DNA of 20,458 nucleotides. Source: Barthelona sp. PAP020. Taxonomy: Eukaryota > Metamonada: BaSk clade. Both the position numbers and the translations under genes were made by a program. The notes beneath the pieces are model-generated. The model did not search any database and was not told where the DNA came from. It saw nothing but the letters and a program-made list of their open reading frames with translations. The DNA is taken from NCBI GenBank assembly GCA_040182905.1, contig JARQWU010000189.1, positions 1 through 20,458 of the forward strand, in the 5' to 3' direction. Positions 1 through 8,104 of this stretch are shown piece after piece. Within the stretch, counting starts at the first letter, position 1. Every line of letters begins with the position of its first letter.

Positions 1-84
1 CAGATTTTTACTCACGAAATTCACAAATTAAACTTGCAAGAGTACTATATGTATTCACCAAATTTTCTCTTTGTCTTCCATTGA
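1..84 (+). CDS. Possible 3' end of a gene cut by the left edge
   Basis: The first frame of the plus strand is open from base 1 to a TGA at 82-84, giving 27 residues with a fairly balanced composition (begins QIFTHEIHKL, ends FLFVFH). A short open stretch in AT-rich DNA can easily arise by chance, so this is only a candidate C-terminus. No family can be recognised. A hairpin (79-109) straddles the stop codon. The sequence to the left of the window would decide it. Confidence 0.22.
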   Translation, partial: QIFTHEIHKLNLQEYYMYSPNFLFVFH

Positions 85-109
85 AGAAACATTTTTCACT
101 TCTTCAATG
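79..109. repeat. Hairpin, 10-bp perfect stem
   Basis: CATTGAAGAA (79-88) is the exact reverse complement of TTCTTCAATG (100-109), with an 11-nt loop between them. No protein-coding role is evident. It could be a structured 3' UTR element of the possible upstream gene or part of a foldback-rich intergenic region. Confidence 0.6.
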
Positions 110-186
110 AGCCTCTTATGTTGGTAGTGTGATAACCTTCAATTTAAATAAATAAAGGCAACATCATTTGTAATTGTTTTTTGTTC

Positions 187-208
187 TTGTTGGGTTGGAC
201 TCCAACAA
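187..208. repeat. Hairpin, 7-bp perfect stem
   Basis: TTGTTGG (187-193) pairs with CCAACAA (202-208). The same stretch also contains a 13-base odd palindrome (194-206, GTTGGA-C-TCCAAC), so two alternative folds are possible. I see no terminator or RNA-gene signature around it. Confidence 0.45.
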
Positions 209-409
209 TCGGTATCGTAACATTAAGAAAAAAATAAAAGTGCCATGAGACTTTGGTGTAGTGGTGGCACAAACTAATACAGAGAAAGCAAACCAAACAG
301 TCATTTTGGGAAATTTTGGTCAAAATTCATGGGGTGAGATCCAGACTGAAATTCTGTTGTGTGGTCTAAGTACATCTTTGGGAAAGAACTTCTTGTCCTT
401 GCTTTTTGG

Positions 410-427
410 ATTTGGCAAAAGCCAAAT
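410..427. repeat. Hairpin, 7-bp stem with AAAA loop, next to the long inverted repeat
   Basis: ATTTGGC (410-416) and GCCAAAT (421-427) are perfect complements around an AAAA loop. The hairpin ends 7 bases before the left arm of the 91-bp inverted repeat. It may belong to the same element or mark its edge. Confidence 0.55.
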
Positions 428-553
428 TATACAGTTTTATTTCCAAGCCAAGAAGCACTGTGCGTATGAGTGAATAAAAAAGAATGGTTTTTGTCTCGTT
501 AAAGGCTTTCGAGGCCCGATTGATCTGTTAAAAAACCTTTGATTTTCTAAAGT

Positions 554-567
554 AAAGTTTAAACTTT
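554..567. repeat. 14-bp perfect palindrome
   Basis: AAAGTTTAAACTTT reads the same on both strands. It lies inside the centre of the long inverted repeat, near its left arm. Confidence 0.5.
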
Positions 568-651
568 AAAATTTTGTTTTGCAAAAATACAAAAAAATAG
601 GAATGAAGAATTTCTCCAAAATTTTCATACTTGATAATTAAGATTCAATTG

Positions 652-674
652 CAGCCACTCATTTTGTGTGGCTG
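652..674. repeat. Hairpin CAGCCAC / GTGGCTG
   Basis: CAGCCAC (652-658) pairs with GTGGCTG (668-674) across a 9-nt loop. A competing stem pairs ACTCATTT (657-664) with AAATGAGT (685-692). The stem is GC-rich against a very AT-rich background. It lies in the centre of the long inverted repeat. Confidence 0.5.
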
Positions 675-1020
675 AGATTTAATGAAATGAGTTTTCTCTG
701 ATTACTTTTTCTTTGTAAATAAATATAGTTGTTTCATAATTTGATCAATTAATTTTAAGTTTTGGAGAATTGAATGTTCGATCGGGCTTCGAAAGCTTTT
801 AACCAAATAAACACTATTCTTTTTTATTCACTCATACGTACAGTGCTTCTTGGCTTGGAAATAAAATACTTTTCAAGCAAGATGTAAGCTTACAAACTAT
901 TTTAACTGATTAAAAAAAAATTCGCCTGATTTTACGCAAAAAAATTTTTGATTTATTTTTATTTTATTCTTTTATTTAAAAATCAACGGTCTTATCACAA
1001 TAAACGATATCATAAGATAT

Positions 1021-2346
1021 TTAAGAATTAATTACAACATTTAAACTCTTATCACTTTCATCAATGAAAAATCCTTTTGTAAAAGATACCATACTCTCAT
1101 ATTCTGATTGTTCACATGTCTCTGACAGAAATATTGTGGAAAATACACCACTAGACTTTAAAACAATGTTAGAAAAGAAAAGAAAATTTAAATTATTTTC
1201 CAAAGTCAATTCCAAGGGAGTGTCGAACCTTATAGCCTTAACTATCAACGTATTTTTGATATTACCGCTAATGTGAAGATATTTGGGAGCTGCACAATAA
1301 ATATTACAATTTTGAATTTGACAAGGAAAATCCAACAAAATGGGAAGCTCATTAAAAACGGTAAATTTTAGATATAATGAATGTATGGGAGGGAATTCAT
1401 CAAAAAAATTTGATGGTAAATTTCTGGAGGTTTCAATATGCAAATAAATACTGGAATTAATTGTTAAATCATCCAAAAACTGAATGAATTTGGTGTGTTC
1501 TTCAGAATAAACATCAATTTCGTCGCTATATGTTATCTTCAAATGAATTATTTGTGAATTTACCGGTCTGATTTCATCCAATATATATCGTAGACTGTGG
1601 TAATTGACAGAAAATCCTTTAATGTATGAATCTTCTTCTGATAGTTTTTCAATGAAGTCAATATCACTGAAATAGATAAATTTGGGTTGTCGAAGCATTT
1701 TCAATTCCACATATGGACCAAAAACCATTTTTGAAGTTTTGGCAATAATTTCATCAAAAACAAATCTTGTATGAAGATTATCTGTATTGATACATTTGAA
1801 ACCAAGATAGTTAATGTCTAAAGCTTTGATAATTTCTTCAGAACTTGTTGACAATATCGTACAAGAGAGACCATACAATTTGTTTGGTAATTTTATTTGA
1901 AAAGTAGGAGATAACAATGTAATGGAATCATTAAATGATTTAACACAATCATCTAACAAATCTTTATAATAATATTCAGAGAAAAAAGTTCGTAAATCCA
2001 AAATAAATGCTACATTTGTCTTTAATAATGTTTTAAACAAAGAAAATTTCAATTTATCATGAAAATCTACCTGACAAAATCGAAATTTAGCTTTTGTAAC
2101 ATTTAAAATATGTTCAAAATATTCCAAACTGGAATTTTCAATATAATCTAAATCCAAATCTCCATAATCTCCTATATTCCCAGTAACTTTATTGCAACGA
2201 AAATACATTGCCAAAAATTCAATCAGCTCTTTTTCGAAAACGGTATATTTACCAATTTCTTTAAATAACTTTAAAGTTTGAATGGAGTTCAAATGATTAC
2301 ATCCTTCACAAATGCAAAAAAATTCATATTCTTCCATAAATGTCAT
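1021..2346 (-). CDS. Unrecognised 441-aa protein, LRR-like in texture
   Basis: One unbroken frame of 441 codons from ATG to TAA, rich in Leu, Ile, Phe and Asn. I do not recognise the family. The first 60 residues look helical and start with a small Cys/His cluster (C-x-C-x2-C-x-H near residues 11-17), too irregular to call a zinc finger. From about residue 150 the sequence alternates hydrophobic beta-like strands with short polar turns, as in degenerate leucine-rich or solenoid proteins common in lineage-expanded protist families. There is no signal peptide or membrane segment. M4 is a possible alternative start. The upstream 70 bp are almost pure A+T, and a poly-T run lies about 75 bp before the ATG. 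It is probably a real gene, because the frame is long and neither strand offers a better one. Confidence 0.75.
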   Translation of the reverse strand: MTFMEEYEFFCICEGCNHLNSIQTLKLFKEIGKYTVFEKELIEFLAMYFRCNKVTGNIGDYGDLDLDYIENSSLEYFEHILNVTKAKFRFCQVDFHDKLKFSLFKTLLKTNVAFILDLRTFFSEYYYKDLLDDCVKSFNDSITLLSPTFQIKLPNKLYGLSCTILSTSSEEIIKALDINYLGFKCINTDNLHTRFVFDEIIAKTSKMVFGPYVELKMLRQPKFIYFSDIDFIEKLSEEDSYIKGFSVNYHSLRYILDEIRPVNSQIIHLKITYSDEIDVYSEEHTKFIQFLDDLTINSSIYLHIETSRNLPSNFFDEFPPIHSLYLKFTVFNELPILLDFPCQIQNCNIYCAAPKYLHISGNIKNTLIVKAIRFDTPLELTLENNLNFLFFSNIVLKSSGVFSTIFLSETCEQSEYESMVSFTKGFFIDESDKSLNVVINS

Positions 2347-3003
2347 TCAAATCAGTAATATATATTATAATACGTAATTATATGAAAATATATTAGTAAA
2401 TATTATTAATATATTTAATTTGGAAAAAAAAAAACAAATTACTAACCGACATTTTGATTTTCAACTTAATCATTTCAAAGATTCGATCATTTCCATCTTT
2501 AACATGTTTTATCATTTTAGCAACATATTTACTAAATATTTCAATAAATTAAAACAAATTTTGTGTGAAGAAAGAACAACTTTCTTAGAGTTATTTTTTT
2601 TTTGAATAATTTCATATGTTGAATGATAAAAAGTATAAAAACAATACATTGGATTTGAAATTCAACAAATCACACACGATTCTACTTTTCTGATTATTTT
2701 TTCAATCAATAGCTATAAAAATATCAGAGTTAAAAGATTGTTATGTGCAAATTGAATTTTAAAAGAAGAAAGATTACAAATTGGCATTTTATGCTTAAGT
2801 CTGAGATCATTTGTCCAATCCCAAAAATATCTATTTTTCACCCTTAATTTGATGTCTAAAGCAAAAATAGCGTTAAAAAAGTGATTTCTGCATCATTATT
2901 TCAAATTTCTTTTGTTATTGTAGTAGTGTTTTTTTTTGTTGTTGCAATAAAACGTATCAAATGAAAAATGAAATATACTTTTTACTGTTTATGTGAAACA
3001 CGA
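2347..3003. other. Intergenic, 657 bp: 5' flank of the 441-aa gene and 3' flank of the p400-like gene
   Basis: Both neighbours are on the minus strand. The left third is extremely AT-rich, with homopolymer A/T runs at 2424-2434 and 2586-2602, and is the likely promoter of the 441-aa gene. The right two thirds have more mixed composition (2640-2900) but no frame with an ATG and sensible protein content. The longest plus frame (2420-2605) begins with TTG and is low-complexity. I looked for tRNA box A/B and for C/D-type snoRNA boxes. Isolated CTGA and TGATGT strings occur at about 2800-2855, in the wrong order, so no RNA gene is called. Confidence 0.55.
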
Positions 3004-6000
3004 TTATTGATTGGGGTTTAAATGTTGTTGTTGCATGTGTAAAATATTGAATCCAGGACCAAAGCCGACATAAGGTCTCCCATTTCCAACGAGAGCTGAG
3101 ATGCTTGTTATACCTGGTTTAACATTTGTAGGTGGAATTCTTTTGAATGGTTGATTTGGACCTGAAATATATTGGTTTTGACCTTCTTGTTTCATTTGAG
3201 CATTTGACATTAAGTTAGAAATAATTTCTCTGGCAGAAAAACCACTATTTTTGGAACTAACAACAGAAGAAAATGGAATAGTTGGCATTTCTTTGGTTTG
3301 AAACCAATTATCCAAACTGTTATCTTGAAATAATTTTGAAGGTGGTTGTAAAATGGGATTATCAGTAATATTATTAGGCTGAATTATTGGAGCAGCCAAA
3401 GCAATTGTTTCTCTTCTGTCTAAACTAATAGAATTATCCTTTAACCCTTGAATGATCCTACTGAATTGATCAGCAAACTCTTTTTCTTGTTTAGTGGTAG
3501 CAGGAAACTTAGACACAAAGGTGAAATGAAGGAATGTTAAATTTAATTTGCCTAGCTTTTGATAATAATTTTGGAACAGCAATTTCATGTATCTCACTTC
3601 CTTTGAAGACCACACAACACCAAATTTGTTTCTCCTTCTTGCAGATGAACGCTTTCTGTTGGTACGTTTCTTAAAGTCAATTTCCACTTCAGGAGATTTT
3701 CTCTTTTGTTTATTTCGATCCCTTTGTGCTCTAGTTACTCTTCTTTCTTGTTTAGCTGTAATCACTTTCTTTTGATAGGCCAACAAATAACGTAAATCAT
3801 CGTTTAACGCCATTCGATGAAATTTAGGCCATAGTGATACATCCACAAATGAGTGAGGCACTTGTTGCATGGAAACTGTTTGTATAAGCACTTTATAATT
3901 ATCTTTAAAAGGGTCATTTATATCCAAATGAAATTCGGGCAATTTAGGTCGTCTAAGAACAACATTTACAGGGAAACCATCTGAAGAAAGTTGAAATGAA
4001 GCTACCCGAACAATATCAGACAAAAGAAGCTCAAAATCATTGAATATATATTCTAATTGAGAATAAACATCAAGATCTGGATAAAAAAAACTGTGTGAAC
4101 ACAGATTATACTTTTCATCGGTTAAAGCCAACGAAGATCCATGAAATTTAATACTGTGAGTTTCTGAAGGCGGAGTTGGACTGGGGATAATGTTCTCAAA
4201 TGAAGGTACATCCAATGATTCAACAGCATCCGAATCACAGATATCAGAATCAAGTGATGGTTCTTTCTTTAATTCTACAGAACCAACACGTTCATCATGA
4301 TTGTTTGCATCATGATTGTGAGTGATAGAGTTCAAAGTGCTGTTGTCTTCTAAAGTGTCATTACTTTCCCTAGAAATAGGGGTTTTTCGAATCTTATCAA
4401 TAATGGTGAGTTCACGAAGACCTTTTGTAAATTTTTCCTTTAATTCTGAGATTTCCGGAGAAAATTTATAAAATATTCCTGGTCTAGGTGGTTTGATGAG
4501 ATTCACTACTTTATAATCACTTTGATAACGTGAAGAAATGTATTTTATGGTGTTTAAAGCATAAATATCCAAAGGCAAAAATTCAAGCTCTTCATTCACA
4601 TGTTCTGAATCCTCCATAAGGTCTTTACTTTCATGATCTTCCATTGTTTTTTTATCTTGTGTTAATTCACTCTTTTCAGCATTTTCTTCTTCAATTTCTA
4701 CACCTATTTCATACTTTTTAATTATCTTCTTGTTCAATCCAAATTTATACAATTCAATTGGCCGTAAAAAAGAACCAGACCAAGTCAATTTATTTAAAAG
4801 AGGATACTTCGCCAAAAGATCATCAATAGAATATCTCCAAAAATCTGCTAAAATAATAGTATCACATTGAATACGTTTGAAATGTTTGGAAACATCCATA
4901 GACATCAATAAAATATTGTTTTCTTCTTCTAATTCAAACAAACTCAACAATTTTTTTTGTGTGTCAAAATTCATAGTTTCATTTTCAATCGTGAAGAAAT
5001 ATTTTCCTTTCGAATGCAAACAAGAAGCTAAAAACTTTAAAGTCTCAAAAGTTTGACAAAAAATTACTGTTTTACGATTCTCATTTTTTTTCTCAAATAA
5101 GACATCCAAAAGTTTGGTTAAATATTCAGAATGAAATATTTCAAAATTTTGAAAGTTTTCAATAAACTCATACTTTGAGGGATCTGAAATAACTTTATGT
5201 TCAAATAAATATTTTTTAAAATTGTGAAAGGTGATATTGGTAAAATTAGGGTTCAAAACTTGATGTTTGGGAAAATAATTTTTCAAAAAAATCAACAATT
5301 CGTGTGTGTGAAGAGGAAAAAAGAACTCACATTGTCTAATCAATTGATATATTCTTAAGGTTTCCATCTTATTCTTGACAAATTTAGTCACTTTGATATC
5401 CTTCATAAGCTTCAACATTTCACTTGGTCTTTTGTTTGTATTTTGTCCTGTAGCTTGTAATTGACATAATTTCTTTTCAATTTCATTCAGTAACTCACTG
5501 TATTGACTGTTAGAAACAAATAATTCTTTCTTTCTTTCTATATTAGAAGAATTTAAATAATAATCAATGGGTTCATGAAATTGTCGATTTTTTTGTGGGG
5601 AGTTTGTGGAAAGTTGTGATACTGCATCTTTTTCTTCCTTCAAATGTTCGATAACATTAAATGGAAAGACATTAACGGGTGAATCTATCAAATCAACATA
5701 TTTACCATCAAAAAATGCTTCTTTTAAAGGTAAAGTGTGTTTGTCCAGTTGAGTTAGTTTGACGTCTGATTCCATATTGAGAGATTCTTCCAATACTTCC
5801 AATTGATGCTGAGAGAGATTAATTGATACTTGTGTACGAGAAAAATCTGGAATATGTTTCGCCACATCATCATACCATCTGTCAAATACAAAACCTTCAA
5901 TCATATTGTGAAAATTTGGAAAATACTTGTCTGATTCAAGAATATTCAAAAGTATTTCATAGCTTGCATTGCCCAGTTTTAAATTGGCCGAAAGATTTGA

Positions 6001-7083
6001 TTTACGCAAATTTTGAGTAAAATTCTTGTTTATTGAATTGAAAAAATCGCTCTTAAACTGTTGATATGTTATGAAGATGTTAGGTAGCAACATTTTTAAA
6101 ATTGCCCATATTTGCTCCAATGTAAATGAGTAGAAATTATCAACGATAACAAATCTTTTTTCAGAGTTTAACGAACATAATTTTCGAAATTCTAATGAAC
6201 TAGCCTTTAAAATTGTACTGCTAGGGCTTTCAATGGTAATTGATTTGAATTTCACTGGAGATACCATTTGATAGTTATATGTGGTAATATATATGTTAGC
6301 ATCTTCTTTAAAATCACTAGAAACAGTCAAACTTTTCAAAAAACGCATTATATAAGATATCCAACTGTTTATTTCATCAGTAGAAGTGACAATCAAATGT
6401 GGTCCTATCTTTCCATCCATCGCCATTAATCCAATATTAGCTAAAGCAGTTAAACGTCGTCCTAAACCTTGATAATCAGCCATTATTGCACCACTACCTT
6501 CAGGCATTGAATGTTGCCAAGATATACACTCGATTTGATATTTACGAAACTTGACACCCATAAAAGCTTCCAAATCTTCCACATAATCATCATTTATTTC
6601 ATCATTTTGTGTTGAATCAATTAAAATCTGTAATTTATCAAGATTTGAAGTATCTTTAAATTCAATATCAAAAATATTGGGTAATGGTTGATGATAGTGA
6701 TAAATATTGGATAATTCAACATCTTGTGTGTTTTGATTAAATTGTTTACAAAGAAAACTATTCATTTCATTTTGATTATCAATGTTTAAGTCATCCATTT
6801 GAAATAAAAAATCATTCATTTTTGTCATTTTAGACCAAAATTTTTGCACATTTGCAACCAATTTTTCTTTATTGCGACCAAACTTTATTTTTCCACATCT
6901 AAACAATTTAGATTGTATCTCATCATTCATTATCTTCTGTCTGTCTATGTTTGCTTTGAAAGATTGATTGATTTCATGTGATAAACTTTTAATTTGATTT
7001 AGTAAATAGTATCGATGTGTTTTTAATGGAAGTTCTTTAGGTTTTGATAAATTAAAATAATTTAAATAATCATCAACTTGCAT
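3004..7083 (-). CDS. p400/SWR1/Eaf1-like chromatin protein with a dead SNF2 ATPase domain
   Basis: A 1359-aa protein with the domain order of the p400/SRCAP/SWR1 family. Residues 22-97 are an HSA-like helix ending in a KFWSKM block like the family's FWSNIE. Residues 179-430 align with SNF2 lobe 1 (FRKYQ, GPHLIV, IWAILKMLLPNIF). A long insert follows, then lobe 2 (TVIFCQTFETLKFLASCL at 672-689). An acidic linker leads to a basic, NLS-like stretch (1112-1151) and a SANT-like segment (about 1158-1195). In the family, HSA binds actin and Arps, and SANT helps NuA4/TIP60 and SWR complexes. Catalytic motifs are lost: GLGKT is GLGRR (206-210), DEAx is ESPS (285-288), the LLTGTP motif is VIVDNF (312-317), and the motif V and VI signatures are absent. 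It is inferred to be a nuclear scaffold that cannot hydrolyse ATP. Assignment within the family (p400/Eaf1 or SWR1) is less sure than the family itself. Confidence 0.82.
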   Translation of the reverse strand: MQVDDYLNYFNLSKPKELPLKTHRYYLLNQIKSLSHEINQSFKANIDRQKIMNDEIQSKLFRCGKIKFGRNKEKLVANVQKFWSKMTKMNDFLFQMDDLNIDNQNEMNSFLCKQFNQNTQDVELSNIYHYHQPLPNIFDIEFKDTSNLDKLQILIDSTQNDEINDDYVEDLEAFMGVKFRKYQIECISWQHSMPEGSGAIMADYQGLGRRLTALANIGLMAMDGKIGPHLIVTSTDEINSWISYIMRFLKSLTVSSDFKEDANIYITTYNYQMVSPVKFKSITIESPSSTILKASSLEFRKLCSLNSEKRFVIVDNFYSFTLEQIWAILKMLLPNIFITYQQFKSDFFNSINKNFTQNLRKSNLSANLKLGNASYEILLNILESDKYFPNFHNMIEGFVFDRWYDDVAKHIPDFSRTQVSINLSQHQLEVLEESLNMESDVKLTQLDKHTLPLKEAFFDGKYVDLIDSPVNVFPFNVIEHLKEEKDAVSQLSTNSPQKNRQFHEPIDYYLNSSNIERKKELFVSNSQYSELLNEIEKKLCQLQATGQNTNKRPSEMLKLMKDIKVTKFVKNKMETLRIYQLIRQCEFFFPLHTHELLIFLKNYFPKHQVLNPNFTNITFHNFKKYLFEHKVISDPSKYEFIENFQNFEIFHSEYLTKLLDVLFEKKNENRKTVIFCQTFETLKFLASCLHSKGKYFFTIENETMNFDTQKKLLSLFELEEENNILLMSMDVSKHFKRIQCDTIILADFWRYSIDDLLAKYPLLNKLTWSGSFLRPIELYKFGLNKKIIKKYEIGVEIEEENAEKSELTQDKKTMEDHESKDLMEDSEHVNEELEFLPLDIYALNTIKYISSRYQSDYKVVNLIKPPRPGIFYKFSPEISELKEKFTKGLRELTIIDKIRKTPISRESNDTLEDNSTLNSITHNHDANNHDERVGSVELKKEPSLDSDICDSDAVESLDVPSFENIIPSPTPPSETHSIKFHGSSLALTDEKYNLCSHSFFYPDLDVYSQLEYIFNDFELLLSDIVRVASFQLSSDGFPVNVVLRRPKLPEFHLDINDPFKDNYKVLIQTVSMQQVPHSFVDVSLWPKFHRMALNDDLRYLLAYQKKVITAKQERRVTRAQRDRNKQKRKSPEVEIDFKKRTNRKRSSARRRNKFGVVWSSKEVRYMKLLFQNYYQKLGKLNLTFLHFTFVSKFPATTKQEKEFADQFSRIIQGLKDNSISLDRRETIALAAPIIQPNNITDNPILQPPSKLFQDNSLDNWFQTKEMPTIPFSSVVSSKNSGFSAREIISNLMSNAQMKQEGQNQYISGPNQPFKRIPPTNVKPGITSISALVGNGRPYVGFGPGFNILHMQQQHLNPNQ

Positions 7084-7189
7084 ATTTCATGAAAGTGATA
7101 AAAAAAAAAACCAAAAAAAAAATTCTATATATCATTTCTTTTATAACCGCAATAAAGTTAAAATAAATGTATAAATACATTTTAACACT

Positions 7190-7930
7190 TTATTTTAGAA
7201 ATTGAACAAATTGTTCAACAATTCTAAAACCTATATGAGAATGGAATTGAGTATCTCTAAATTGTAAATATAATTCTTCACTATTTTCAGCTTCAGGGGC
7301 ATCGCTAACAATTCGGAATGCACCAAAAGGAATGTTAGCTTCCTGACAAACTTGGGCAACAGAAGCAGTTTCCATGTCAACAATCCAACTTTCAGCATCG
7401 GGATAAAATTCTGTAACTCTTACTTGAATACTATCACGATCAACCTTATCCCTGACAAATCTGTCACCTGTAGCGGCAACACCTTTTGCAACCTTGTATT
7501 TTGGCATATCTAACAATTGTTTCGATAAATTAAACAAAATTTCTGTGAAATCAGGACTTAAATTTAATTGAACAGTGTCCAAATGCATGTGATAACAAGG
7601 TGGATCAAAAGGTTCAGTGGTAAAATCATGTTGAAAAGAACTTTGAAGAATAACAACATCTCCAACACTAATATTATTGGAACCACCACCGCATAAACCA
7701 AAATTTAGAAGAGCTGCACAATGAAAATGATGAATCAAAATAGAAGCTGCATTGGCTGCTGCAACTTTACCAATATGACATTGAACAATAATAATTGGAA
7801 TTCCATGCAATTGTCCTTCAATAAATTTTCTGTGACTTATTGAATGCTCTTGAACATTGGTTAAATTGTCTCGTAAGGCTTTAATTTCGCTATCCATTGC
7901 GCATAAAACTCCTAAGATTCCTTCAATCAT
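7190..7930 (-). CDS. mtnN: 5'-methylthioadenosine / S-adenosylhomocysteine nucleosidase
   Basis: A 246-aa protein, close to the usual 230-250 aa of this family. It cleaves the adenine-ribose bond of methylthioadenosine and S-adenosylhomocysteine, serving methionine salvage and removal of methylation by-products in the cytosol. The phosphorylase/nucleosidase fold is visible along its length: an N-terminal strand with AMDSE (Glu15 matches catalytic Glu12 of E. coli MTAN), HIGKVAAANAA (52-62), a glycine-rich segment (80-83), ATGDRF (153-158), VDMETAS (184-190, with ribose-binding Glu187) and VSDAPE (208-213, with catalytic Asp210). All key residues are present, so it should be active. No signal peptide or organelle-targeting sequence is seen. 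It reads away from the small gene at 8105, sharing a 174-bp divergent spacer, and lies 106 bp from the start of the p400-like gene. Such enzymes are typical of bacteria, plants and several protists, not animals. Confidence 0.93.
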   Translation of the reverse strand: MIEGILGVLCAMDSEIKALRDNLTNVQEHSISHRKFIEGQLHGIPIIIVQCHIGKVAAANAASILIHHFHCAALLNFGLCGGGSNNISVGDVVILQSSFQHDFTTEPFDPPCYHMHLDTVQLNLSPDFTEILFNLSKQLLDMPKYKVAKGVAATGDRFVRDKVDRDSIQVRVTEFYPDAESWIVDMETASVAQVCQEANIPFGAFRIVSDAPEAENSEELYLQFRDTQFHSHIGFRIVEQFVQFLK

Positions 7931-8104
7931 GGTTTTATCTCTCTTTAGTTTAAAAAAAAAAATGTATTGTCAAATTGTCAATTTGACCATGAGAAACCAA
8001 TAAAGGAAATAAAAATTGCCATTGACTCTATTTATTCATGATGCAAAACATAAAATGTCTGAATAACAAAATTAATTATTCATTTTTTTAATTTTTTTAA
8101 ATTC
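7931..8104. promoter_or_regulatory. Divergent spacer, probable bidirectional promoter
   Basis: These 174 bp separate the start codons of the nucleosidase (minus) and the 115-aa orphan (plus), so both promoters must lie here or inside the genes. Poly-T tracts precede both starts: a T run just upstream of CTAAAG on the nucleosidase side, and two T runs at 8082-8099 on the other. No TATA box or other lineage-specific element is recognised. Confidence 0.45.

Larger units (their letters stand above)
435..866. repeat. Long inverted repeat element: 91-bp arms, about 250-bp centre
   Basis: Bases 435-525 match the reverse complement of 776-866 at about 81 of 91 positions. The outer 30 bases of each arm are identical, as is the next block after one G/A difference. 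The remaining mismatches are mostly transitions. The centre (526-775) has no open frame worth calling but carries two smaller palindromes (554-567 and 652-674). The layout suits a non-autonomous DNA transposon (MITE-like) or a foldback locus giving a hairpin transcript. No convincing target-site duplication is visible at the outer edges, and no transposase is present in the window, so the class is not known. Confidence 0.8.
85..1020. other. Gene-free region rich in foldback structure
   Basis: No frame here has an ATG start together with protein-like composition. One open frame at 261-473 begins with GTG and runs into the left arm of the inverted repeat, so it is probably not a gene. The stretch contains the hairpins and the inverted repeat listed separately. 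Its right end (868-1020) is plain AT-rich sequence that probably serves as the 3' flank of the minus-strand gene ending at 1021. A box-A-like string (TGGTGTAGTGG, 254-264) was examined as a tRNA signal and rejected. Confidence 0.6.

Noticed and set aside
254-330. tRNA-like box A (TGGTGTAGTGG) with a weak box-B-like string at 319-329
   Set aside because: The spacing is too long for a tRNA without an intron, box B matches only about 8 of 11 positions, and no acceptor or T stem can be drawn. A decayed tRNA-derived SINE remains possible but is not supported.
261-473. Open frame of 70 codons on the plus strand
   Set aside because: It starts with GTG, the nearby ATG (245) is in another frame and stops after 10 codons, and the frame ends inside the inverted-repeat arm.
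2420-2605. 61-codon frame on the plus strand
   Set aside because: It starts with TTG in a poly-A run and is of low-complexity Lys/Phe composition, typical of AT-rich intergenic DNA.
2795-2860. C/D-box snoRNA candidate (CTGA and TGATGT strings)
   Set aside because: The boxes are in the wrong order and lack terminal pairing.
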